From positions 9,412,935 to 9,476,934 of the forward strand of contig CM046863.1 in assembly GCA_025617745.1 (NCBI GenBank): DNA of 64,000 bases, read 5' to 3'. Positions within the stretch are counted from its first letter, which is position 1; each line of letters opens with the position of its first letter. Position numbers and translations under genes: made by a program. Below are positions 47,705 to 58,578 of this stretch, one piece after another. Origin of the DNA: Heliocidaris erythrogramma. Lineage: Eukaryota > Echinodermata > Echinoidea > Camarodonta > Echinometridae. The notes beneath the pieces are model-generated. The model worked only from the letters and a program-made list of their open reading frames with translations. It did no database searches and was not told the DNA's origin.

Positions 47705-48028
47705 ACAATGGTTAGTAAACGAAGAAGCTTGATAAGAGGAATTTTAATTTGTAAACAAATTTTTAGGCATTTTACTCCCAGTGTCAGAAAAAATTGGAAC
47801 CAGCGGGATTCGAACCTGTCATCTACTGCTTACCGGGCAGCGACTTAACCACCAGGCTATTCTGGTTCACGGCCAAGTCACGATGAATTAGAATCAAATA
47901 CCCAAAATCCTCTTCTTTCTGACTCATTAATATTCAACGGTCCGCCGTAGACAATGGTTAGTAAACGAAGAAGCTTGATGGGAGGAATATTTGTAAACAA
48001 ATTTTTAGGCATTTTACTCCCAGTGTTA
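47705..48028. repeat. ~80-bp direct repeats flanking a tRNA-like insert
   Basis: ACAATGGTTAGTAAACGAAG...GCATTTTACTCCCAGTGT occurs at about 47,705-47,785 and again at about 47,952-48,026. Between them lie ~165 bp with the tRNA-like sequence. Copy A has no equivalent. It could be a SINE with a long duplicated flank, or a tandem repeat into which a SINE inserted. Confidence 0.65.
47796..47869 (-). tRNA. tRNA-like sequence (likely SINE head, not a functional tRNA)
   Basis: On the minus strand a 72-nt core starts and ends with complementary GAACCAG / CTGGTTC. It has an A-box-like TAGCCTGGTGGTTAAGTCG, a 5-bp anticodon stem (GCTGC/GCAGT) around CCGGTAA, and a textbook B box GGTTCGAATCC. The loop lacks U33, the T stem is poorly paired and spacing after the acceptor is irregular. 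It looks more like an RNA polymerase III promoter of a tRNA-derived SINE than a working tRNA. Confidence 0.5.
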
Positions 48029-48029
48029 A

Positions 48030-49507
48030 ACATCGTATGCTCGATCTGTAATGAAAAATAGTGATTTTCAGTTACGTTGTATAAATTGTAAATATGTTCT
48101 TAATAATCAATAAACTGGGCGTTGTGACGTGCGCCTGTAATCCAGCTAACAATGGAGGTTATAAACTGATTCACCGGACCCAGGTTCGAGACTGAGTAAC
48201 GTCTTTCGGATGGTGACGTTAAAGGTCGGTCCCCAGACGTAAATAATCATATCTGATTGATACACGTCTGTAAAAACCAAGTTACACACACACAATTAAT
48301 CAATAATAAAGGAACTTCATATTTCCTTTACATTACTTAGTTCATTGAGGATGTTGTTGAGTATGAATGAGTGCGTGATAGTATTTATGTTTCTATTAAT
48401 GCACATGTATTTATCTGTAGACCGATAGGTGGGGAATAGATGGGAAATGATACTCTATAGTTTTACATCTTGTTTAATATCTTCTTCCGCTGCGCTACTA
48501 GTCTGTTAATACCGATCCTCCCCCCACCCGAAAATTGCCGGTGCTACAAATAGGCATTTCAAAACGCCTAAATCAGGTTGAACACGAGGAAATGGAAAAA
48601 TATGCTTTTATATCATTCGGTAAAAAATTTCAAAACTGCTACAGAAGGTTCAAGATGAATGAGTTTCATTGATACTTCGCCTATTCATGACAAGCCAGTC
48701 TACTGTAAAGCCCCTTTTGTTAAATTAGCTGAGTCAGAAGAGATACTGAATGTAGTTATTATAACTACCATTACGGTACAAGCACATAATATATGTTTTG
48801 CCGAAACTGCATACTCGCATCACGTAAGGACAGACAGGACATGTAGCCAGAATCGGATGTAATAACACTAACGACCAAGCTATGAGGTCGCACGATATCA
48901 TTGAATCGGCAACAAATGAAATACACTACAGTTATGTCGTCGAGTGCAACGCTATTCGACACCTATCTCTCTTTGATGAAATAGGCAACGTTCTTTTAGA
49001 ATAACCGTTGCATTACGTGCCTACGAAGATTTGACTACTTTGAGGAAGTGATTAATATGTGCCATACATGTATTGGATATGTTAATGGATGCATCGAAAA
49101 CTTGATTGTTTCAAAAGGAAACCCTACAGTAAGCGTTAATAATTCAATCAAAATTAATGAGAAGAAGTGATTCACTTTCAGTGAAAAAAAAAATCATCAC
49201 GCATCGAAGGTGTCACATTGCAGTACCATCAAAAGTTAGTATAGACGACTGGATATCACAGGGTATATACTTAGATGCCAGAAGAAGAAAACAATGATAT
49301 TATTTTTATTTTCATTTCTATTTCCACAGTTATCACGAAGATCGCACGCTCAGTCTGTCTAGCTAAGCGGACAGCTTACCAACCTTATATACACCATATC
49401 TGAATCACGGAGCTAAAACAATGAAATGAAAGAGCAATAGATGAAAAGGACATTATTAGGCCTAATTCAGTAAGATAAATATTCAGTTGACAGTATAAAG
49501 GTAAATC
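48030..49507. other. 5' flank / probable promoter and leader of gene B
   Basis: Homologous to 8,509-9,668. Specific to B is a stretch at 49,296-49,468 containing an acceptor-like TTTCATTTCTATTTCCACAG at 49,310-49,329. If used, gene B would have a spliced leader that gene A lacks. No TATA box can be named with confidence. Confidence 0.5.
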
Positions 49508-52500
49508 ATGGATATTCGTCATTTCGATGTGGCTCAGCTTGTGTTTAGAACAGAAGCCGGATTTGAAAAGAGTAGGCCTAACAATGACAGCTGGACACCT
49601 CTTCAAAATGCATCACATCATGGAGATCTTAACACAGTTCAATATCTCATCAGCAGAGGAGCAGATCTGGAGAAGAGTGATGATGATGGCTGGACACCTC
49701 TCCACTTTGCTTCAAATAATGGACACATTGATGTTGTTAAGTTTCTCATTAGTAAAGGAGCAGATCCTGAGAATAAAGATGAAAATGGGAGCATAGCTCT
49801 TCAGATGGCATCATTTCAAGGTCATCTTGAAATAGTTCAATATCTCGTCAGCAAAGGAGGAGACCTTCATAAGGGTGACAATACTGGTTGCACACCTCTT
49901 CACGAGGCATCTTTTAAGGGTCATCTTGATGTAGTAGATTTTCTCGTGAGTAAAGGAGCAGATCTGGAGCAGGTTGATAGTATGGGCGTGACACCGCTGC
50001 ATAAGGCAACAATAAATGGTCATCTTGACATTGTACAGTATATCGTCAGTAAAGGAGGAGACCTTCATAAGGGTGACAATACTGGTTGCACACCTCTTCA
50101 CGAGGCATCATTTAAGGGTCATCTTGATATAGTAGGTTTTCTCGTGAGTAAAGGAGCGGATCTGGAGAAGGGTGATAATGGCGGTAGCACATCTCTTCAA
50201 AAGGCATCGTATAATGGTCATCTTGACGTTGTACAGTATATTGTCAGTAAAGGAGGAGACCTTGATATGGGTGACAAAACTGGTAGCACAGCTCTTCACA
50301 AGGCATCGTTTAAGGGTCACCTTGATGTAGTAGATTTTCTCGTGAGTAAAGGAGCAGATCTGGATAAAGTTGATAGTACGGGCATGACACCTCTCCAATA
50401 TGCATCGTATAATGGTCATCTCGATGTAGTAGATTTTCTTGTGCGTAAAGGAGCAGATTTAGAGAAGGTTGATCAGGATGGTTGCACATCTCTTCACAGG
50501 GCATCCTTTAATGGTCATCTTGACGTTGTACAGTATATCGTCAGTAAAGGAGGAGACTTTCATAAGGGTGATAAGACTGGTTGCACACCTCTTCACGGGG
50601 CATCGTTTAAGGGTCATCTTGATGTAGTAGATTTTCTCGTGAGCAAAGGAGCAGATCTGAAGCAGGTTGATAGTACGGGCATGACACCTCTGCATAAGGC
50701 ATCAATACATGGCCATCTTGATGTTGCGCAGTATATCGTCAGCAAAGGAGGAGACCTTCATAAGGGTGACAAGACTGGTAGCACACCTCTTCACAAGGCA
50801 TCATTTAATGGTCATCTTGATATAGTAGGTTTTCTCGTGAGTAAAGGAGCAGATCTGGAGAAGGTTGATAATGACGGTAACACATCACTTAACAATGCAT
50901 CCTTTAATGGTCATCTTGACATTGTACAGTATATCGTCAATAAAGGAGGAGACCTTCATAAGGGTGACAAAACTGGTAGCACAGCTCTTCACAAGGCATC
51001 GTTTAAGGGTCACCTTGATGTAGTAGATTTTCTCGTGAGTAAAGGAGCAGATTTAGAGCAGGTTGATAGTATGGGCGTGACACCGCTGCATAAGGCAACA
51101 ATAAATAGCCATCTTGATGTTGCACAGTATATCGTCAGCAAAGGAGGAGACCTTCATAAGGGTGACAAGACTGGTAGCACACCTCTTCACAAGGCATCAT
51201 TTAATGGTCATCTTGATATAGTAGGTTTTCTCGTGAGTAAAGGAGCGGATCTGGAGAAGGGTGATAATGGCGGTAGCACATCTCTTCAAAAGGCATCGTA
51301 TAATGGTCATCTTGACGTTGTACAGTATATTGTCAGTAAAGGAGGAGACCTTGATATGGGTGACAAAACTGGTAGCACAGCTCTTCACAAGGCATCGTTT
51401 AAGGGTCACCTTGATGTAGTAGATTTTCTCGTGAGTAAAGGAGCAGATCTGGATAAAGTTGATAGTACGGGCATGACACCTCTCCAATATGCATCGTATA
51501 ATGGTCATCTCGATGTAGTAGATTTTCTTGTGCGTAAATGAGCAGATTTAGAGAAGGTTGATCAGGATGGTTGCACATCTCTTCACAGGGCATCCTTTAA
51601 TGGTCATCTTGACGTTGTACAGTATATCGTCAGTAAAGGAGGAGACTTTCATAAGGGTGATAAGACTGGTTGCACACCTCTTCACGGGGCATCGTTTAAG
51701 GGTCATCTTGATGTAGTAGATTTTCTCGTGAGCAAAGGAGCAGATCTGAAGCAGGTTGATAGTACGGGCATGACACCTCTGCATAAGGCATCAATAAATG
51801 GCCATTTTGACATTGTAAAGTATATCGTCAGCAAAGAAGGAGACCTTGATAAGGGTGACAAGACTGGTAGCACACCTCTTCACAAGGCATCATTTAATGG
51901 TCATCTTGATATAGTAGGTTTTCTCGTGAGTAAAGGAGCAGATCTGGAGAAGGTTGATAATGACGGTAACACATCACTTAACAATGCATCCTTTAATGGT
52001 CATCTTGACATTGTACAGTATATCGTCAATAAAGGAGGAGACCTTCATAAGGGTGACAATACTGGTTGCACACCTATTCACGAGGCATCTTTTAAGGGTC
52101 ATCTTGATGTAGTAGATTTTCTCGTGAGTAAAGGAGCAGATCTGGAGCAGGTTGATAGTATGGGCGTGACACCGCTGCATAAGGCAACAATAAATGGCCA
52201 TCTTGATGTTGCACAGTATATCGTCAGCAAAGGAGGAGACCTTCATAAGGGTGACAAGACTGGTAGCACACCTCTTCACAAGGCATCATTTAATGGTCAT
52301 CTTGATATAGTAGGTTTTCTCGTGAGTAAAGGAGCAGATCTGGAGAAGGTTGATAATGACGGTAACACATCCCTTAACAATGCATCCTTTAATGGTCATC
52401 TTGACATTGTACAGTATATCGTCAGTAAAGGAGGAGACCTTCATAAGGGTGACAATACTGGTTGCACACCTCTTCACAAGGCATCATTTAAGGGTCATCT

Positions 52501-53240
52501 TGATATAGTAGGCTTTCTCGTGAGTAGAGGAGCAGATTTAGAGACGGTTGATCAGGACGGCTGCACATCTCTTCAGATGGCATCCTTTACTGGTCATCTT
52601 GACATTGTACAGTATATTATAAGTAAAGGAGGAGACCTTGATAAGGGTGACAAAACTGGTAGCACAGCTCTTCACATGGCATCGTATAATGGCCATCTCG
52701 AAGTAGTAGATCTTCTCGTGAGTAGAGGAGCTGATTTAGAGAAGGTTGGTCAGGATGGTTGCACATCTCTGCACAATGCATCCTATAATGGTCATCTTGA
52801 CATTGTACAGTATATCGTCAGTAAAAGAGGAGACCTTGATAAGGGTGACAAGACTGGTAGCACACCTCTTCACAAGACATCATTTAATGGTCATCTTGAC
52901 GTAGTAGATTTTCTCGTGAGTAAAGGAGCGGATCTGGAGAAGGGTGATAATGGCGGTAGCACATCTCTTCAAAAGGCATCGTATAATGGTCATCTTGACG
53001 TTGTACAGTATATCGTCAGTAAAGGAGGAGGACTTGATATGGGTGACAAGACTGGTAGCACAGCTCTTCACAAGGCATCGTTTAAGGGTCACCTTGATGT
53101 AGTAGATTTTCTCGTGAGTAAAGGAGCAGATTTGGAGAAGGGTGATAATGACGGTATCACAGCTCTTCAAACGGCATTGTATAATGGTCATCTTGAAGTA
53201 GTTCAGTACCTCCGTAGTAAGCAAGCGCTGTGTGATAATG
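49508..53240 (+). CDS. Gene B exon 1: 37 ankyrin repeats, internal TGA
   Basis: A 26-residue leader (MDIRHFDVAQLVFRTEAGFE...) is followed by 37 repeats of 33 residues. Repeats 6-16 are repeated as 17-27, an 11-repeat higher-order unit of 1,089 bp. Within it, 50,117-50,707 and 51,206-51,796 are identical by eye except for G to T at 51,539, which makes GGA into TGA (stop) in the usual SKGADLEK/RKGADLEK motif. The 5' repeats 1-3 and the last repeat (YLRSKQALCDNG) match gene A best, so the ends of the array are stable and the middle turns over. The donor is GATAATG|GTAAGC as in gene A. Confidence 0.92.
50117..51796. repeat. 11-repeat higher-order duplication in the ankyrin array
   Basis: Period 1,089 bp (11 x 99). 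The first and second units are almost identical over 591 bp and less so on either side (differences at 50,116/51,205 and 50,708/51,797). This suggests recent unequal crossing-over or a conversion tract. Confidence 0.85.
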
Positions 53241-53469
53241 GTAAGCCAATAGTTAGTATGTTCCAACTTATTACTTGCCTTTTTTTCCATACTTGTTGGT
53301 GAGATAGAGGTTGTGGTCTAGTTTATAAGTTTCCGGACTGTGAGCAACAAGATACGGGGTTCAAATCTATATAACGTTTACACGAAACTTTTGCTCCATT
53401 TGGTACAACTAGATATACTGGGCCTTTTTATGTGAAAGAAAATCAAAGCAAGCTGTGCAGCAATGTTAC

Positions 53470-53935
53470 GACAGTGATTGCCTTTGAATGTCATGTATTG
53501 TCTTAACCTTCTCTTTCCGATTTATTCCCCATCCTCTCTATTTTTCTCTCTCTTCATATATACACGCTTCTGTTCTTATTCTTTGTTTTTTCTCTCTCTC
53601 TCTTTCTCTCACTTTAACCCTCTCCTCAACTTTTCGTTCACTTTCTTTCTCTTTTCTAACCTTCTCTCTCTTTCTCTCTCTCCTTTTCCTCTTTCCCTTG
53701 ATGACATAGAAGTTTAAAATCTTTTAATTTAGATTGCACTTATTGAGAATTCTATTTAGTTTTATTATGTATGATTTATATACCTACATCATATGAGTTT
53801 AACGATTGAATCTTCGAGTGATTGTAGGAATGTGTTTTATATGTATGGCTCTGTAAATAGAACAATTTTAGCTATCAAGCTCCATGTTTTTTTTTATTGC
53901 AATAAAACGATACAATTTAATTCGAATCAATTCGA
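53470..53935 (+). repeat. LINE 3' end in intron 1 of gene B
   Basis: Counterpart of 12,950-13,445, with a shorter CT tract. The tail reads CAATAAAACGATACAATT and then ATTCGAATCAATTCGAT. Confidence 0.5.
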
Positions 53936-54317
53936 TATTAAACATTTAAAAATAGAAATAGTTTATTACTGAAGTCTATAAATTATATCTGGCATATAGT
54001 ATATGCTACACATCAATAATGTACAGAACATTCCAGTCCAGCTTGATTTTATAATTTTGTTATGATTTTGAAGGTTCCATAACCTAACATTACATAACGC
54101 AACTGTTCCAGTCAGTAGCTCAATATTCAAATGAATCTTCTATAGTATTCATTATTATAGCCTCTCCCTTGAAGACAGATTTGTAGTTGATTTGAAAGAT
54201 TCCAACCATGAGATTAATTTACATGTCTGTAGTTAAACATTGATGGTTTGAGCCGAAGAAAATGTGATATATTATACACCCGAACAAGAAAATCAGTCTT
54301 CACTTGTTTCTTTCTAG

Positions 54318-54782
54318 ATCAAGTCGGTGGTTCCAGAAACGAAAGTAGAAGTGCCGACGAACAGGTGGATTACGAGCACACCTCACAACCCGAAGATGTA
54401 GAGGAACATCTACTACAGCAAGATGTGGACTCCGCACCTGCTCTTGAAGAGGTCGTAGAACAAAGTTCCGTTGATAATCGTGATTCCATAGACAAATGCA
54501 GTGAAGAGTCGGGCGTGATTCGCCTTGAGAAGCATCACATTGAGGTCCAGGTTCCTCCAAGTGAGCCTTGGAGGGTTAAAGACATCACAGTGAGAGTTAA
54601 CACTGAAGTTCCACCGGAATTGTTGGACCTGCTACAAGAGAACGAAGCAATCATCAGTGTTGGCCTTGAGATGTCACCATCTGATGCAAAATTCAGCACA
54701 CCACTCAAAGTGACAATGCCTCACTCCGCCATTTTTACGAGACTCGATACTGCATCAATTGGGACGTACTATCGGGAAAGCA
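54318..54782 (+). CDS. Gene B exon 2: acidic linker and intact ZU5-like domain
   Basis: This 465-nt exon is open throughout. The linker (EDVEEHLLQQDVDSAPALEE) is acidic. The ZU5-like part runs from LEKHHIEVQVPPSEPWRVKD through VRVNTEVPPELL, ISVGLEMSPSD and PLKVTMPHSAIF. The donor is AAAGCA|GTAAGA. It is the reference for gene A's +8-bp defect. Confidence 0.87.
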
Positions 54783-55358
54783 GTAAGAATATCATGAAGA
54801 TGATAATATCGCTAATTTTTATGTCACTTGTACGGAGCCCGGGAAGTGGCATGGCGATTTATTTTTAATCTCGTTCTCTTGACTTACTATCTTGACTTAT
54901 TATGTTGACCATTGATCTCGAGATATTACGTTGATGTTTCAAGGTAATATCTCTAGGGAACGAGAGAAAATAATTACCATATCACTTCCCGGGCTCCGTA
55001 TACAAGTAAAGTGGGCAGTGACATCTCAATAAATTTAGGCTTTCTATTACAGCAAATATTTATTATACACTATCGTATTTTTTTCTTATTAAAAAAAAAA
55101 TGTGTCACAGAATCCAACTTTCAGTGAACAAAACCTGCCCCCCCCCCCTTAAACGTGGAACGACTTACAACCGAGGGTTGATTTATTGTTACTGGAAATC
55201 GGTGTTTAAAGCTTGGGTACTCAACGTGAACAATGTGTCTTCTCCCCTGTCGTTTCTACGTTCCCTTGTGTATATTTTCCCAAATATTATATTTTGTTTT
55301 GTGTCTTCAACATCAGAATAAGCTGCAATGCATGATATCTTTTATTTTCTATTTAAAG

Positions 55359-55597
55359 GCTCCGACAGCTTTTCGTTGATTACTTTTGCCCGTGGTGACC
55401 CTCGATGTGTTGTAAGAGAGCGAGACCTTGATCTCTACATCGATCACTTCTCTGAATGGTGGATTATTGCCTTCATTACAAGAACATTCTTCGGCAAACG
55501 TGTCATCTGTACACCCCATGTTCCCGTATCAACCCCAAGGAATACTGAACACCTGTTACATCTCTGCATAAGGGACGATAACCTTGGGAAAGCAGAG
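55359..55597 (+). CDS. Gene B exon 3: UPA-like region, first part
   Basis: 239 nt, same boundaries and phase as gene A exon 3; I saw no coding change. It contains DLYIDHFSEWWIIAF. Confidence 0.8.
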
Positions 55598-56092
55598 GTA
55601 TGAAAGGGAAGAGGGAATCATCGCTCAACACAGTTTGTTTAAAAACGTCACCAAACACTTTCAACAATTCTGATTTATATATTCGACGTCGTTCAATATA
55701 TGAATTGTCTTATTTTTGTAAAACAATGGCAAGATTTTGAGATAAGAAAATAAATTATCAGAATTTAAGACATTGATATCGGTGCAAATATTTAACATAT
55801 TAGATTATGGAATGTAAGTTTCAAAAACACATTTTAGCAAGAGTGGTTTCATAGTTAGGAAGGAACAGCGGCAAATATACAGGCCTACGTGTAAGAGGTA
55901 ACTTCTCAAGTTGCCTTCTTAATAAGAAATAATCCTCCATTCCCGTCTAGCCCCATCATTTTCTTATTTCAATGAACACTTTGTATGTTTTAAATAGGCA
56001 CATACATTTGCTTGACATAAACGTCTAATTTCATTATAGCATGAGCTAGCTATAGGTCTGCTCAAAACTTTCTTCTTGTCTAAAAAAATCAG

Positions 56093-56203
56093 CCTAAATC
56101 TGGATACATGGCACCAATTGAGGGACAACAGTTTTTCATTGCATGGCGTTCTGGAGATCTTGAAGTCACTTGTATTGCAGACAACAAGAACATAGGCACC
56201 AGG
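56093..56203 (+). CDS. Gene B exon 4: UPA-like region, middle part
   Basis: 111 nt, phase 0-0, unchanged from gene A exon 4 (GYMAPIEGQQFFIAWRSGDL). Confidence 0.8.
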
Positions 56204-56334
56204 GTAAGTTGATAAGTGAAAAATTGTGGTAGATTTTTATACACTTTTTTCGCGCTTATTCTCTTAGGTCCGTATTATGATAATGCACTTAAACCCGACG
56301 CCGGTTCAGAGATCACGTTTGACAAAAGGAAGAC

Positions 56335-56878
56335 TTAAAGGGGAAGTCCACCTTGGTATTTCTTTGGTTTGAATAAAAGCAGCAAAACTTAGAGAAACAG
56401 ATTAGTGAAAGTTTGAGCAAAATCTGACAATAAATAAACTTGTGAATTTATGAAGTTGTAATCAATCAAACACAAATCGGCAACTCCGTGACGTATTTTG
56501 CGAGCTCCTCCCACATTTGCTTCGTGCAGAAAATTTTCATGAATTCTCATTTTCTTAGCTGTTGATGTCTTGATGAAAAATAGGTTTGTTTCATACAGGT
56601 TCTGTTTAACAATATATGTGCACTGATTATATCTATGGTGCATGTTTGATGAAATAATTTAGAGAAATTGGAAATTTATGATTGTTGTAGTATACAGGGC
56701 AAATGGGAGAGGACGATACATCATGGAGTTGCAAATTTGTGTTTCATTGATTACAACTTCAGATTTTTTTTTTTTTTTTTTGTTATCGGATTTTGATCAA
56801 ACTTTTATTCATTGGTTTCTTTAAGTTGTTTGCTTCTTTTAGATTCAACTTGATATCAGGGTGGATTTGCCACTTTAA
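56335..56878. mobile_element. TTAA-flanked MITE in intron 4 of gene B
   Basis: Counterpart of 15,851-16,388 at the same site, with an eroded right end (GGTGGATTTGCCACTTTAA). It contains 8 bp more near 56,429 (CAATAAAT). Confidence 0.7.
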
Positions 56879-57145
56879 CCCTCTAATTTTCTTCATCGAA
56901 CTCGATTTTAAACAAAAGCTTTTTTAAATGCAGGGTCGGCTTTACATCTTAATAGAATACGGGCCTTCTAGTTTTCCTCACTGTACCATATAGTAAAAGA
57001 GACTGGGTAACCTTAGCCGAGAATCACCTTTAAATCGGCCACTACATGTACGTTTTTGTAAGTATAAGGATGTCACACTAATGTTGTATAAATATAGACA
57101 GACATAAAGATTTTCCTTCAGTTCGGTCCAACATGACTGTGTTTG

Positions 57146-57480
57146 TCAGTTTAGTTCAGTTTATTTCCACATTCAAATCAGATAACAATAGTAGGAACAA
57201 CTAAAACTAATTAAATACAAACAGAAAATGCTTCAGAAAAAGCAACACAAATCAAAATGTGAAAGGTGGGGTACTAACAAAGTCCAATCGACACATCAAA
57301 GATCAATCCGCAAAACATTGAAATATGATAAGTATTAAAGAGCTTCAGTACACCTATCCATCTATCTGGTACAATGCTACATCGGAATTTAATCAGCATA
57401 CATGGCATATGGTTCGCTAAAGGTTTTGTTTTGTTTTTGTTTTTGTTGTACTATCAGTAGATATTTCATTTATATCTTCA
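57146..57480 (-). repeat. LINE 3' remnant, reverse strand, intron 4 of gene B
   Basis: Same remnant as 16,655-17,000, with small indels. Confidence 0.35.
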
Positions 57481-57674
57481 TAAATTCCCCTGAATATTGT
57501 GAAATGATGGAAGCGGTCTTTGTCCTATGGGCTCCTAATATCAAAGTGGAGGGAGGTCTATAATAGACGCACTTTGCACCATTAAGCGTGCAGAGGGTAA
57601 AGTACTGGCAGCAAAGATAAATTTCAGACGTCGTATCTATCTTACTTGAAGTTACCCTGTGTCTTTCTTTACAG

Positions 57675-57825
57675 AAGCGACAGGAAAGTTTGTTTCATAA
57701 CTTGACTGAGACAAAAGTATCATTCGTTGTGAACACTACAGCCACTAACAAACCCAAAGTCTTCATCCAGTTCAATTTGGAACAAAGCGCGACGATAGAA
57801 ATCATTTGTCCAATGCATTTGTCAG
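57675..57825 (+). CDS. Gene B exon 5: UPA-like region, last part
   Basis: 151 nt from CTTTACAG|AAGCGACAGG to TTGTCAG|GTAACG. It differs from gene A by AGA to AGC (Arg/Ser) plus a few silent bases. Confidence 0.8.
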
Positions 57826-58352
57826 GTAACGAATGGTATATCTAAAGCGTGTCTTTGTCATGCCAGTCTTCACAGCTTTATGCGAAATTATTCTACGAGG
57901 CGTTACATCGAATAATGAGGTTATAAACGGTTACACACTCTAAAGAATTAGGTAAAATATTGCGTAGGATTTAACTTACTTCAGAGAGCATTGATAATTA
58001 TCACAATTCAGTGTATATTTCTAAAAGATTTTTCAATTCTGACAAACGCCATAAGACAGTGGGAGTAGTAGAATAAGAGCAGGAAGAGGTAGCAGTACAA
58101 AAAGTAATTGTAGTTGTAGTTGCAGACGTAGTAGCAGAAGAATGATACTTTCTTTGGTGATTACCACATGGCTGCTTTGCCTAATGGTCTTCAACTTTGT
58201 CGAGAACAATACATAAGTATGAAATAGTAAAATTGTAAAATCATAATAATTTGTTAAATTCAACACACACTAAGCAATTTGTGTCCGATCCGAGCATCTA
58301 CGTCATAATAACCAAAGGGATATTGTTCATATTGTTCTTGTTGGTCAGTCAT

Positions 58353-58493
58353 GGAGCCCTTGGGGAGCGTTTCATCAAGTGTCTTGGTGATGTTTACCAC
58401 ATTTGCTCTCAGCCAATCAGATGCAAGGATTTCAGTAGCTTATAACAGTTATTGCAACTTGTCATTGATGACAAGTTTTATAAAACAGGGCCC
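58353..58493. mobile_element. Degenerate short inverted-repeat element, intron 5 of gene B
   Basis: Counterpart of 17,862-18,005, three bases shorter; the inner hairpin is kept. Confidence 0.35.
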
Positions 58494-58578
58494 TGGTCAA
58501 ATCGGATTCGTGTGGTTGTTTGGTCTAAAGACTTAATGATTGGTTCGGTTATATTGTTAACATAATCACTCGTATATA

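Noticed and set aside
47796-47869. Functional tRNA-Thr (GGT) gene
   Set aside because: No U33, a weak T stem and irregular spacing make a tRNA-derived SINE head more likely.
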